64,000 nucleotides of DNA from Cercis canadensis (taxonomy: Eukaryota > Streptophyta > Magnoliopsida > Fabales > Fabaceae): positions 310,001 to 374,000 of the forward strand of contig QAOA01000393.1 of the NCBI GenBank assembly GCA_003255065.1. The letters are read 5' to 3'. The translations under genes were made by a program, and so were the position numbers. The notes below the pieces were generated by a model that had not been told where the DNA came from, did not search any database, and worked only from the letters and a program-made list of their open reading frames with translations. Numbering within the stretch: position 1 is the first letter of the stretch; each line of letters starts with the position of its first letter. Shown in pieces: positions 23,135 through 33,583 of this stretch.

Positions 23135-24138
23135 ATTGCTTCTTCTAGTTTTTTTTTTTTTTTTTTGCAGTGCACTACAGTCGATGCGGGTCAGGTCAGA
23201 AACCTGTGAATCAAGGGTTAGAAAGCAAAACGTCAGAATACCAAAAGAACCCAAAGCCTAATGAGCAATGGATGAGACAATTAATGATTCCAAAACTTTA
23301 ACCTCAATTTTGTAAAAATAAAGGCAGTACCTCTAAATGGATGGTGTATATCCACCTTTGTTCTGCTTTGGTAGAAATACAGTTAACAACTGTAAGGCCT
23401 TCTTTGAGCAGCATATCCATCACTCTTGATAGAGGTAACATTTGCACCCTGGGGCTGCTACTGAGCATGACCTCAAGCCCACTAAAACATTGATGGACAG
23501 AAACATTTGTTGGTGGGTGATCAGCACTGGTGGTTGTAATATCTGTTTCAATAGCATTCAAATTAGACAACTTCCTTAGCTTATCCCTCTTGGCACTCAG
23601 TTCCTTGATCTTATTCTTCAGGTGTTTGATATATTGGATAGCTTCATTAATGTGATCTGATACTGAGCGCTTTCCCTAAAGGCCATCAACAAGGAGATGA
23701 AAATGAAATCAATTAAATCCTTTCAGGGGATGAAAGCACGATTGCATCAATCCAATTTGAACTACAAGATACCAATTGCACTAACCCACAATAATTTTTC
23801 TTCAATCATGAGCTTCTAAGTACAAATTAAGCCAAAGAAAAAAAAAATTAAAACGTGCTTTTACCTTGATGTATTCAAGAGGGAGTTGAGATCTCAAAGA
23901 GGCATAAAGGGTAGACATTTCTTGCCTTCTTTGTTTTTCTATCTTCCTATGCATCAGCCTCTTCTGAACATCATCTTCACTTGAAGATTGCTTTCTGCCG
24001 GCCCTTTGGAGATTTGTTGCAAAGATACTTCCCATCTATTTGTGTAGATGGCAGCATCAGATCTTGCGGGATTGTATGTTGCAGATGGGAATTATAAGAG
24101 GAAAACTGAAAGATCATTTCATCACTAATTGGGATGTG
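23129..24138 (-). pseudogene. bHLH 3, damaged paralogue
   Basis: Third minus-strand bHLH locus, with at least one frame break. Exon 2 (23331-23675, 345 nt as in bHLH 1 and 2) is intact: GKRSVSDHINEAIQYIKHL, then the ACT-like region ending LTVVNCISTKAEQRW...HLE. The exon 1 end is good ([28 protein letters not shown], donor after 23865), and the basic region keeps His-Glu-Arg. But the N-terminal family motif (SDEMIFQFSS...HTIPQDLM) is in another frame that hits TGA at 23979-23977, so a frame switch lies between about 24035 and 23977. The ATG at 24035 gives a shortened protein. Exon 3 (from 23203, after CACAG) starts normally (VSDLTRIDCSALQ) but runs into 18 A's (minus strand), which throw off the expected KKLEEAI ending. 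Homopolymer sequencing error is possible. Confidence 0.65.
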
Positions 24139-25399
24139 AAAGAAACACTAACAAGTCAAGTTTATGAAGTCTTTCCTTCTTTCTACTTTGTGAAGAAAGC
24201 AGAGAAAGTAGATATGGTTGTTAGGGTTTGAGATCATCATACAAGATGAGGGATAAGTCTCACCTGCTATATCTAAAGTTGTCTGTATCTACTTTGTTCT
24301 CAGTTTTGTTTTAACTCTAGTGATGAGTGATATACGACTTTCTTTTTCTCATGTAGATCCACTTGCTATGTGGACGATTTGTCCTACTTCCTTTCCTTAT
24401 AAGTTAAATAATGCTTTCACAATATCTTAAATTTGCGCACAATTCTTTTGTGCCAAATTTGTACTTCAAACATTTTTAACTGTTCAGCTTCCACTTGCAA
24501 CTTTAATAACTGTGGAAGATGGACCTACACTACAAATATTGATGTTCACGACCGACTTTCTTCTACATTTTATTTTCTTTACATCAAAAGCATGCAACAC
24601 ATGCTTTTTTTTTTTTTTTTTATCAATATTAAAACACTCCAACCTTCAAGAATCCAATATTTTGTTTTTCAAATTCTCGTTTCACGTTAATACGTTAAGT
24701 AATATAATATGCAAAAGGAAGATAAAAAATATTCCTTTAACAAAGAAGTTATATTTTTAGTTAAAAAAACTCTTCCGTACTATGATAAGTTTAACTAAGT
24801 GAACATCAACAGTGACGTTTGCAAAAGTGTTAAGAACATGGGATGATTTGAATAAATTAATTTAAGAATTAATTAAAGTACTAATCTAACAAACTTTTGT
24901 ACACAAATATATATATATATAGAACAATTAATATAGGGATTTCTCAAAAAGAATTGAAGTTTAAAGCTTGAATTCCTTTTTTTTTTTTATATTCCTAATT
25001 AAAAAGGAATTTAACTTTATCTATTTAATAAAAAAAAAAAAATCAAGCAAACTTTTGTAACGACCGATATAGCACACCGTATATCATATCAGAAAAAAAA
25101 ATAAAATATAGCACACCGTATAGATTGATTAATAATGCATCCACTTTATTGGAAGAGCATACTGGACCTCATTAGCTTAATTTGAGAGTTGTTGTTCATG
25201 GAAAGAGGGAATGCATCCAACGAACCCAACCTAGTGGCAGCATTATGAAGAGTTGATCCCCATGGAATGGGGATTATCACTTTGCTATTATTGTGGAGAA
25301 TGCAATTTTAATAATGCATAGAAACCAATATAGAAAGTTCCGAGAAAAGGTTACAATTAAGAATATAGAATGGGTTGGAAAGAACCATTCTGCTTAGGA
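24036..25399. other. Upstream region of bHLH 3 and intergenic DNA
   Basis: Bases 24139-24280 are the leader/promoter side of bHLH 3 and carry AAACCCTAA on the minus strand (24221-24229) and a GCAGGTGAGACTT phrase (about 24258-24270), both shared with bHLH 1. The rest is AT-rich with T-runs and an (AT)n tract near 24908-24920; no gene. Confidence 0.4.
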
Positions 25400-25499
25400 T
25401 CCTGGATACAAATGGACGTCCCCAAACCCACCCTTAGCCTGTTATTTTATTTTAGTTGGGTCATGTCCTTGTCCTACTGAATAATAAATCTTCCTGCTA

Positions 25500-28204
25500 T
25501 TTTTTTTATAGTTAATTATCTAATATTATTAAAAATATTTATATAATAAATAAAATTAATAATTAAAATGATCTATACCATTTATTTTTATTAACATATA
25601 TGTGGGTCTAATACAATACACAATGTAAATCATTTCAATAATTAGTTATATATGTGGTATCCATACCACTTATAATGGAAAAATGGCTATGTGGTTTCCA
25701 ACATCTAATTTATTGAATCATAGATTAACATAATTGAGTTTGACCCGTCCAAGCAAAGCATATCTATAATATTTTTGCCTCATTCTATAACGAGGTCCAC
25801 TCCTTATTTGGATCGGACTGAGGCGGTTCGACCAGTTCAACCAGTGCTCAGTCTAAATTCCAGTTTGATTAGGGAGGTTAAATCATTATAGCGGTTAAAC
25901 TGGTGAAAACCAGAGTGAGCCGGTGTGAACCAATCTGGTTTTACATAACCAGACGGTTCATTGAATTTTTATTTTTTTTCAAAATTGTGTCATTTTGGAT
26001 AAAATCTGAAAATATTTCACTAAAGGATTTGAACTTCCCTCTTAAAGGAGGGGGACAAGAGGCTTAAACCATCAAACCAATGTTTCTTTTGTCAATAAAT
26101 TTACATTATAATTTACTTATTCTCATTTAAATTGTATAATAGATAAATACTAGCCATAAGAGGTTCAAACCCTCCTTCCAAAGAAGAAAAAAGATATTTG
26201 CCATTAGGCTAACTTTAATTTTATTAACAAATTTGCATAAAAATTATGTTTATGATGTCACCGATCCGACTTGGTCCAACCGATTTAACCGATGCTCATC
26301 CTCTAAAATAATTTGCTCACTGGTATGATTTTTAAAAAAATTGATTTTTGCCCTACATATGGCTGCCACGCATTGATGCTGGTGATTTAGGGTTTCCACT
26401 TTCCAGCTAGTAGAGCAAGAACCTTATAGACCACAACTGAAGCAATCTTATTTACTGACCATCATTTTGTTTAAGTAATCTATGCAGTAAATATTTGGGT
26501 TTTGAAGACAAATTTCAAACAAATGAGGTTAGTAATNGATGCAGGTGATTTAGGGTTTCCACTTTCCAGCTAGTAGAGCAAGAACCTTATAGACCACAAC
26601 TGAAGCAATCTTATTTACTGACCATCATTTTGTTTAAGTAATCTATGCAGTAAATATTTGGGTTTTGAAGACAAATTTCAAACAAATGAGGTTAGTAATT
26701 AATATGTTGATCAAAATTTTGCAACTTGAATTAAAGAGCATGACCAGATGCTCCGCAATAGAAGCTTCAGACTCAAATTGAACGCTCCTTACTTTTGAAA
26801 GAAAGCGTGGTCGTTACCTAAGCCGCAAGAGAAGGGGACGACTTTGGCCCTGAAGTCTTGATCAGGCGCTGCTCTTTTTCTCCTTTTTTCTGTTGTTTTG
26901 GCCAAAACAGATGCTGTTCAAACCAATAATCAAATTAGAAGTTGATTGTAAATAAAAGTAATTGATTTTTTTTTTGAGTTATTATTTAGTATACTAGTAA
27001 TAGAAAGTAAAACATTTATATAAGCGGCTGAACTTTCATAATTTCGTTTAAAAAAAACAAAATTTAAGACATCAATAATATTATTAAACTTGTAATATTT
27101 TTCAATTTAAGATATTTTATATGAAGTATTTATCACCAAAAAAGATATAAATCAAATGCTTGTGTAAAACTTTTGACTCCAGTTATATACAAGATAAAAA
27201 TCCTTCCTTTATATTAAACATCTGCTTGGGCCGTTAAAAAATAATTAACTTTATCCAAATAGAACAACTATGACAAATCTTTTTTTTGCAAGAAGACAAA
27301 TTATTATTATTCAAAGGGGAGAAAGATATATATATCATCTAAATTATCAAAGTAGCTGTAAGGTAAAGTTAAATGAAAAATAAGATTCTGTTTTATAGGA
27401 AATGAAAATTCATTACATTAAGTCATATGGCACTTATACAATAATAAAAATTACCAAATAAAATTTTCACTACAATATTCCATGAAATTCTGAAAACTAA
27501 TACCCAAAAAAATCTTCTACATTTATCTCTATGAGCTAAAGGGTGAATAAGGACATAGCTCTTGGCAAAACTGAGGCCATTGTAGATTTAATAACAAGAC
27601 TTACGTAATCATAGTTACTTTATTTTCTTACTCACAATTAAATAGGGGAGAATGGTAAGAAGTTATATCTAATATAGAATATAAATAAATAATTTTTGTT
27701 GGTCAATATAACTGTATCCGAAAAGAAAAAGAAAATTTATAAAATATTTGTACATTTAAGTCATTAGAATAATTTTACTTAACATATCTTCTTACGAAAA
27801 GGGATGGGGATATAATGGGAGGGACTGTGAAGGGGGAGTAGCGTTGGGTAAATGACATGGTAAATTTGATGTTGATTAATGCTTCATTCGGAACAAATTA
27901 AAGTTTTGGAAAAACTCTTTGTATGTTTAGCGCTATTAAAATAAACAAGGTAATCCAATTAAACAGAAAATTACCTAAGAAAGAAAAATTAGATTATGAA
28001 ATAAATTCTTGCTTTTAGAGAAAAAAAAACTAATTTTGCAAAATTCATAGCAAAGTAATACTAAGAAACTATTTGATATGATGGGATTAGCTTTTAGTCC
28101 CGTCGCAAGCTCAATTTTTTTAGGTAACAACCTCTATTAGTCTAACCCCCCGCCCCACACGCACAACCTTTTAATAATCATGTTCTTATAACAACCCTAT
28201 CTTT
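25500..28204. other. Intergenic part of copy A before the bHLH relic; no gene
   Basis: Holds a dispersed repeat (25800-26310) in which GATC(G/C)GACT...GG(T/C)TC(G/A)ACCAGTTCAACC-like phrases occur twice in direct orientation. Other old repeat debris contains tRNA-like phrases (GGATTTGAACTTCCC), and a duplicated block sits around the N at 26537. AT-rich filler makes up the rest. No coding sequence supported. Confidence 0.35.
26375..26699. repeat. 162-bp direct repeat around an N: assembly artefact
   Basis: Bases 26375-26536 and 26538-26699 are the same length and almost identical, meeting at the N at 26537. Copy B of the segmental duplication has this landmark only once (near 37873), which supports an unmerged contig overlap. 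Confidence 0.8.
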
Positions 28205-28480
28205 GAATTTCTCATAAACATTATCTGAAAGCATAAAACAACTTTGACCACTGGCCTTTTGCTGACATTATGTTGAACTTGAATCACTTCCGGGCCCTAA
28301 TCCTGGGATAATTCTAAAGCTGTGGGATTTTGTGCCGTTGGTGGGTAGTATCAAAGGAACTTCCAACTCTCCAAAGACAGCTCATTGCTTTGTTGTAAAG
28401 GAAATTTTTATTTGAGTTTTTATAAGTGCCAATGAAAGATAGAGATGTAGATTTGTTTGTTAGGGTTTGTGATCTTTGAG
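28205..28480 (-). pseudogene. bHLH exon-1 relic in copy A
   Basis: On the minus strand the segment starting near 28401 reads CCTTTACAACAAAGCAATGAGC, closely matching the first codons of bHLH 5 (CCTTCACACCAAGGCAATGAGC). Farther on, GGCACAAAATCCCACAG matches AACACAAAATCTCAGAAG of bHLH 4. The leader motif AAACCCTAACAA lies just upstream (28460-28468). Basic region, HLH and later exons are not recognisable, so this is a truncated, non-coding remnant. An equivalent relic is in copy B. Confidence 0.6.
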
Positions 28481-30240
28481 GGGCCTAAGACTAAGCGAAT
28501 CCCTTCTGATGTTTATCCGTACTCAATGTCAGAGTTGGACTTCTAACACAGTCTATGGAAATTGATTATGATTGGATTGGAATGGAATCCCAACCACCTA
28601 AACTTGTAAAGTGATCGAGATGAGAGGTTTACTTTACAAAATTTGCAAATGCTGATCAAGTTTCACTAAATCATTGAATCAAACGATTATTTAAGTTAAT
28701 TCGTGAAGTGTTTTGCAAGTTATACTACTCTTCATACTTTTAATGGTACGTTGTATTTGACCCAATAAATAAACAAATAAGATGCTCACTGACATTTTTA
28801 TTTTGATAATGATTGAGTTCTTATAAGTCGTAGTCTTACATACTGTCGTGCATCCTATAATTAAAGACTCTAATCATCTAATTTTTTTTATACAATTTAA
28901 AATATGTGCCAACATAGTTGAATAGAGTGGTGTTGGGTTCTATATGCATGCTTCTCCTTAAAACCAGCCACCACCTCCTCCTAATTACATAACTCAAAAA
29001 ACTTCATCACAAGTAAACGGCAATTTCATTATCATCATTTTTTTTCCATTTCAACCTGCTGTCTAGACATTCCTAGCCTTATTGTAAGGGAATATAAGTG
29101 ACTTCTTCTTTAAATATACCGTACTTGACATATATGAAGATTAATAGTTTATACTATCCTTTTTCAATAAATAATTATCTCATCAATTTCAGGTACTATG
29201 TTATATGCATCACAATTGATACACAGAAAAGTTCCATAAGAAAAAGGCACGTCAATACATATATGCAAATCATCACGTTTCCTTCATGTATGATATTTGA
29301 TATCTGTTAAGAAAGCCACAGTCTAACAACCAAATCACTTTTCTCTTTTCTCTTTAGAACTTATAGCGCCGAATTTTAAATAGGTTGGTGATGTGAAGTA
29401 ATAAATTAGCCAGGAAAAACTACAGGAAACTCTAATTTAAAACATGCTTATTAATTCATGTTCCATCTTGTCTATGTATATAATATATAGTTTCTGAAAT
29501 AAAATAATATTTTAAGTACTCTTTCAAATTGTTCTGACCTTATGAATATTTCTACAAAACTTTACCCCATTTTTATTGTTAAGATAAGATGTCATATATA
29601 TATGTTCACATATTTATATTCCTGTGTACCAAACATATTAGGCAAGCCTAAAACTCACGAATCTGCTAATCATTTACCTGGGTACGTTGATCAGAAAAAC
29701 ACAGTCAGGTAATCTATATTTACATTATTCTAATCCATTAAAATAAGAGTTCAAATTTGATCCTTAAAATAAAATCGTTCTAATTAGCGCCTAGTCCATT
29801 TCCTATTAATTTAAAAAAAGAATAAATTAAGTGACTGCTGCTTGCATCCCCATTTCTCGATTATAAAAATTGATTTTCCTAGTTATGTTTCCCTAATTTG
29901 ATTGGCCCCTAGCACCAAAAGTCGGGGATTCCGAGCATAGTTTTTTTCCCATGATTTATTCAAGTCAATTTAATAACTTGTGTCCATAGGAATACAGAGA
30001 AAGATAACCACGTGACCTTAATTAATTAAAGCACCTTTATTTGTATACATCGATCATTTCAAGGTCAATAATGTCAAAAACCTAAGATGCCTCAATTAGT
30101 CAATTTCTGTACAGTAACTTCTTGTTGGTGGGTAATTGTACAGTGGGATTAAATCAAGCTGAGCCACAACTTTTGGCCTAAAAATATGTGAGCCTCAGAC
30201 CCAATTTTCCCTCTCGAAACAGCATTATAACCACTATCAA
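28481..30240. other. Copy A spacer, no gene
   Basis: AT-rich DNA paired with about 38900-41090 of copy B. It contains the conserved phrase AACTTATAGCGCCGAATTTTA (29359-29379) and a G-box phrase CCACGTGACC (30008-30017) also present in copy B (40962-40971), the only parts that look constrained. No coding sequence supported. Confidence 0.4.
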
Positions 30241-30680
30241 TTATTCTAATGTGATAATCCCATAATAGTGCATAGGGAAGATTGGGATGCAGCGAAGCAG
30301 TTTCCTTGGCATTATTATATTATGTATTGCTTCATAACACAGATATATCTTCAAACACATAATGAGGGCCACAATATTCCATATGTCAGGGAAATCTTCC
30401 CTTTTTGATGCTGTTGATGGTGTTCTCAGCTTTATTTGCCACATACACTGTCTTTGGGAGCAAAGCCCAGATGACCACATTAAATTAGATTGGTTTATGG
30501 AAAAGAAAAAGATACTGGAGAAAACGAAAAAGAAGAATAAAGTGGTGTCACGTTTCAGTTTAACATCGAATGACACGATTACGGACCTTCAAAAGGGATG
30601 TGAACAAAGTAAACCAAAGGTTCCTTTCAAGAATGTAGATAGGATAAGTTCTCGTGTGTAGCATGTAAATTCGAGTATAA
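30241..30680. other. Block shared with copy B (41130-41580), unidentified
   Basis: A better-conserved part of the tandem duplication with open frames on both strands (plus 30362-30661; minus 30241-30576). Shared phrases include GATGCTGTTGATGGTGTTCTC, TCTTTGGGAG and CCCAGATGACCACA. The counterpart at 41308-41571 is open over a similar length but the proteins are only partly alike, so coding constraint is not shown. It could be a decayed exon or a transcribed non-coding segment. Confidence 0.3.
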
Positions 30681-31662
30681 ACATGTACTAGAGGAGATTT
30701 GATAAAGGTTTGAGAGAGAAAGAGAGTTTTTATCTAGGTTTGTGTCTTAATGACAAAATGATGGATAATAATTGGGTCGGTTTTACATTCAAATGTCAAC
30801 CGCAAAAGGAAAAAAGCAGAGGAGGAAATTAGTGACCACATCATATCCTCCGTAATACTAGATTGTATCAAACTTGTTCAAGTAGTTGTAATTTAATTGA
30901 TAAATATCTAACAACTTAAATTTTTTGAATGGTTTAAATATTCTTGACAAAAATTACATTATGTTGTGACCTGCCTTCATCAAGAATGAAAAAATTTAAG
31001 AAAAATGAGATAATTAAGAAAAATTAAGTTCAAAATAAGATAAACCACACGGTATTATTTTGAGGTTTGCTAAAATGATAGTGAACACCAAACTTACTAT
31101 TACACTTCACCCCGTCTCTTCTCTTTGACTAACTATTGACTTAACATATTCTAACGGAATATTTTCTCTAACTATAATTCAAACCTAAATTTAGCATATT
31201 TTAGCACAAGAGAAAAAAAACTTAAATGGTATAATATTGATTTTATGAATAAAAAAATATACGAGTGCCACTTTGTGAGTGGCTCGATGACATACGCAAG
31301 GAAAAAAAAAAGAGCAAGTATTCTTTTTCCCTTTGAGTAACTGAAATGTTTACAAAAAGATTGTAATACCAATAATTCTTTTTCAACATTGTTTTATTTG
31401 AGAGGAAAAAAATAACCCAATATCGAATTCCACTCTTTGGTATTTTGGTATTAAAAATAAAAGCGTTAAGTTCTTGGTTAGTCAATAGTTAGTCAAAGAG
31501 AAGAGATGGGTTGGAGGGTAATTTATTGGCTAGTTTAAGGTTTGCTATTATTTTGATAAACCTCAAGGTCTTGGAGTATAATTTACCCTAAAAAAAAAAA
31601 GATTCAGCAAACAAAAAAGAAGATACCAAATACTAGCAATCCGGCAATTCATAACATAATCT
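30681..31662. other. Copy A spacer, no gene
   Basis: AT-rich. Bases 31050-31150 and 31480-31590 are related: a GAGGTTTGCTAAAATGATAG-type phrase and CTCTTTGACTAACTATTGAC face a reversed version (GTCAATAGTTAGTCAAAGAG), so the roughly 500 bp between form another inverted-repeat element. No coding sequence. Confidence 0.4.
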
Positions 31663-32031
31663 CTACACAACACATGCATATGGTGGGGAGGGAATATTAA
31701 GGCTATGCAAAGTTTGTAGTTTGTTCGTTTGGGCGTTAAAATCTGGTTTTGTGCGTCTTACGGAGCAGAACTGAGAAGCTGCAAATAGTAGGTTCTTACT
31801 TTTGCACTTTGGAACATGCAAAGGTTGGGTTGAGAATTCAGAAACAAAAGAACTATTAGTTCGGACAACACTAAATGACTGATTATGAGGGTTTTGTATT
31901 TTTAAAGCNAGTAGGTTCTTACTTTTGCACTTTGGAACGTGCAAAGGTTGGGTTGAGAATTCAGAAACAAAAGAACTATTAGTTCGGACAACACTAAATG
32001 ACTGATTATGAGGGTTTTGTATTTTTAAAGC
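31663..32031 (-). other. Coding-like fragment resembling a transit-peptide region
   Basis: The minus strand reads open through residues such as LKIQNPHNQSFSVVRTNSS, then STQPLHVPKCKSKNLLF and AASQFCSVRRTKPDF. It is rich in Ser, Asn and Lys with no acidic stretch, in the style of a plastid or mitochondrial targeting segment. There is no ATG in frame and a TAA lies just upstream, so it is not a complete gene. The 122-bp part 31787-31908 is repeated at 31910-32031 around an N (assembly artefact). A diverged counterpart near 43020-43070 in copy B suggests the fragment predates the duplication. Confidence 0.3.
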
Positions 32032-32097
32032 GCACTTTATCCAATAAACGATGCTGTTTGAAGAAAATTACCGAATCTGCTAACCAAATCAATGTGG

Positions 32098-32103
32098 CAC
32101 GTG
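32098..32103. promoter_or_regulatory. G-box CACGTG upstream of bHLH 4
   Basis: Perfect palindromic G-box in the context GTGGCACGTGGCAA, about 350 bases before the bHLH 4 start codon. G-boxes are bound by bHLH proteins with the His-Glu-Arg basic signature, which bHLH 4 itself has, so self- or cross-regulation is possible. Not preserved in the bHLH 5 promoter as far as I can see. Confidence 0.4.
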
Positions 32104-32335
32104 GCAATGGCAATGGCGCCCAGATTCATGGTCCCCCTACTTTTAACTTAATAGCATGATCCCCCTACACTTGCATATTTTTATTAGCACTCCACGTAGT
32201 GTGAACGCAAATGAGTGGAGTTGCCGTTGTATATATGAACAGTTCCCTCAAATAATTATCGTATATATAATAAATACTGTGTGGTCACTCTTTATATACT
32301 ACTTTGCCTGTGAGAATATATGGAGAAATCTTTGG

Positions 32336-32346
32336 TATATATAAGG
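32336..32346 (+). promoter_or_regulatory. TATA-box candidate of bHLH 4
   Basis: TATATATAAGG, 105 bases before the ATG. A second candidate, TTTATATACTA (about 32290-32300), is shared with bHLH 5 (about 44171-44181) and may be the older, conserved site. Confidence 0.45.
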
Positions 32347-32450
32347 CCCCCATGATAGATATAGCAAGCATACCCTAAACAAACACACCCGCTTCTTCTT
32401 TAGCCTCCATAGCCAAAATTTAAGAACTTTGAGTATTCATTGAACAGATC

Positions 32451-33583
32451 ATGCTTCCTTTAAACCGAGGCAATGAGTTGATGATCCGGATTTCATCCAG
32501 CCCCCACCACCAGCAACACAAAATCTCAGAAGATCTGATTCTGGATGATCATGGTTCTCTAGATTTCAGTGATTTTGCTAAAAGAGTGAGCGACAGCCAG
32601 CCGAAGAAACTATTTCATGGGTATCATAAGAATTATGGTCATCAATATTCTAGCGAAAACAAGAAGAAAATGATCCATAGGGAGATTGAGAAGCAAAGGA
32701 GGCAACAAATGGCTACCCTTTACGCCTCGCTTAGATCCCTTCTTCCTTTCGAGTTCGTCAAGGTGAAAAATCTATAATCCTAGCTATTTCTTTTGTACAC
32801 TAGCTAATAATCATGTAAAACTCCTTGAATCTGGTTAATCATCTCAATTTATGGATATCCTTTTGAAATCAGGAGTAAAACTTTCCTCTCCACGAGTTCT
32901 GCAAGAGCCTCTCTCTATCTCTCTCTCTCTCTCTCATTTGCCCTTAATAGGAATCAAAATGGGGAGCTCTATGGGTGTTTTTGTGTGTGATGTGAATCAC
33001 TGTTCACAGTTCATTCCTCCTGAATTCACTGTTACAGCTTTCTGCGATTTGCTAACTTAGGGTTATGTTGATGGTGTTTCAGGGAAAGCGTTCAATATCG
33101 GATCACATGAATGAAGCAGTGAATTATATAAAGCATTTGAGGAAGAATATCAAAGAACTAAGTGCCAAGAGAGATGAACTAAAGAAACTCTCCAATTCCA
33201 GTCTGGAAAACCATGAGAGCAATAACACATCTGGTAGCTTTACCATCCATGAGAATGATGGTGCTATTGGAATTGAAATTACTACTGGCTTCAGAGAGGA
33301 AAGTTTCCCCCTTTCAAAATTGCTGGAACTGCTGCTTGAAGAAGGTCTTGAAGTTGTTAGTTGCCTTTCCAGCGAAGTCAATGGCAGATTACTTCACAGC
33401 GTACAGTGTGAGGTACGGACTCGAAGATTCTTTTCATTATTCTATTTGTGTACAAATTCTATCAAACAACTTTTTTCAGTTATTGGACTCGATTTACAGG
33501 TTAGCAATTCCAACAGTTTGGATCTACCTGAGCTGAGAAGGAAAGTTTCCAATGTTATTCCATTATTTAGAAGTTCTGATTAA
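32451..33583 (+). CDS. bHLH transcription factor 4 (copy A)
   Basis: Intact three-exon bHLH gene: 32451-32762, 33083-33412 and 33500-33583 (312, 330 and 84 nt; 241 residues). All introns are GT-AG and phase 0. N-terminal motif [11 protein letters not shown]...[11 protein letters not shown]; basic region [17 protein letters not shown] (residues 71-87) with the G-box contact triad His76, Glu80 and Arg84; helix 1 [17 protein letters not shown]; exon 2 [19 protein letters not shown], helix 2, then a leucine/lysine-rich stretch. The ACT-like region (about residues 150-214) contains [20 protein letters not shown] and [10 protein letters not shown]. Exon 3 ends [16 protein letters not shown]. Acts in the nucleus, presumably as a homo- or heterodimer with its neighbours. 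Closest relative in the window is bHLH 5 (about 79% identical over exon 2 by hand count). Confidence 0.9.

Noticed and set aside
24035-24231. Plus-strand open frame 24040-24231 as a gene
   Set aside because: It is antisense to the exon 1 start and leader of bHLH 3 and has no protein features.
26375-26699. Biological tandem repeat
   Set aside because: Equal-length copies meet exactly at an N and copy B of the segmental duplication has the block once; assembly overlap is simpler.
33124-33536. Overlapping frames inside bHLH 4 exon 2 (and the same in bHLH 5)
   Set aside because: Shadows of the real exon; similarity between copies follows from the coding frame.
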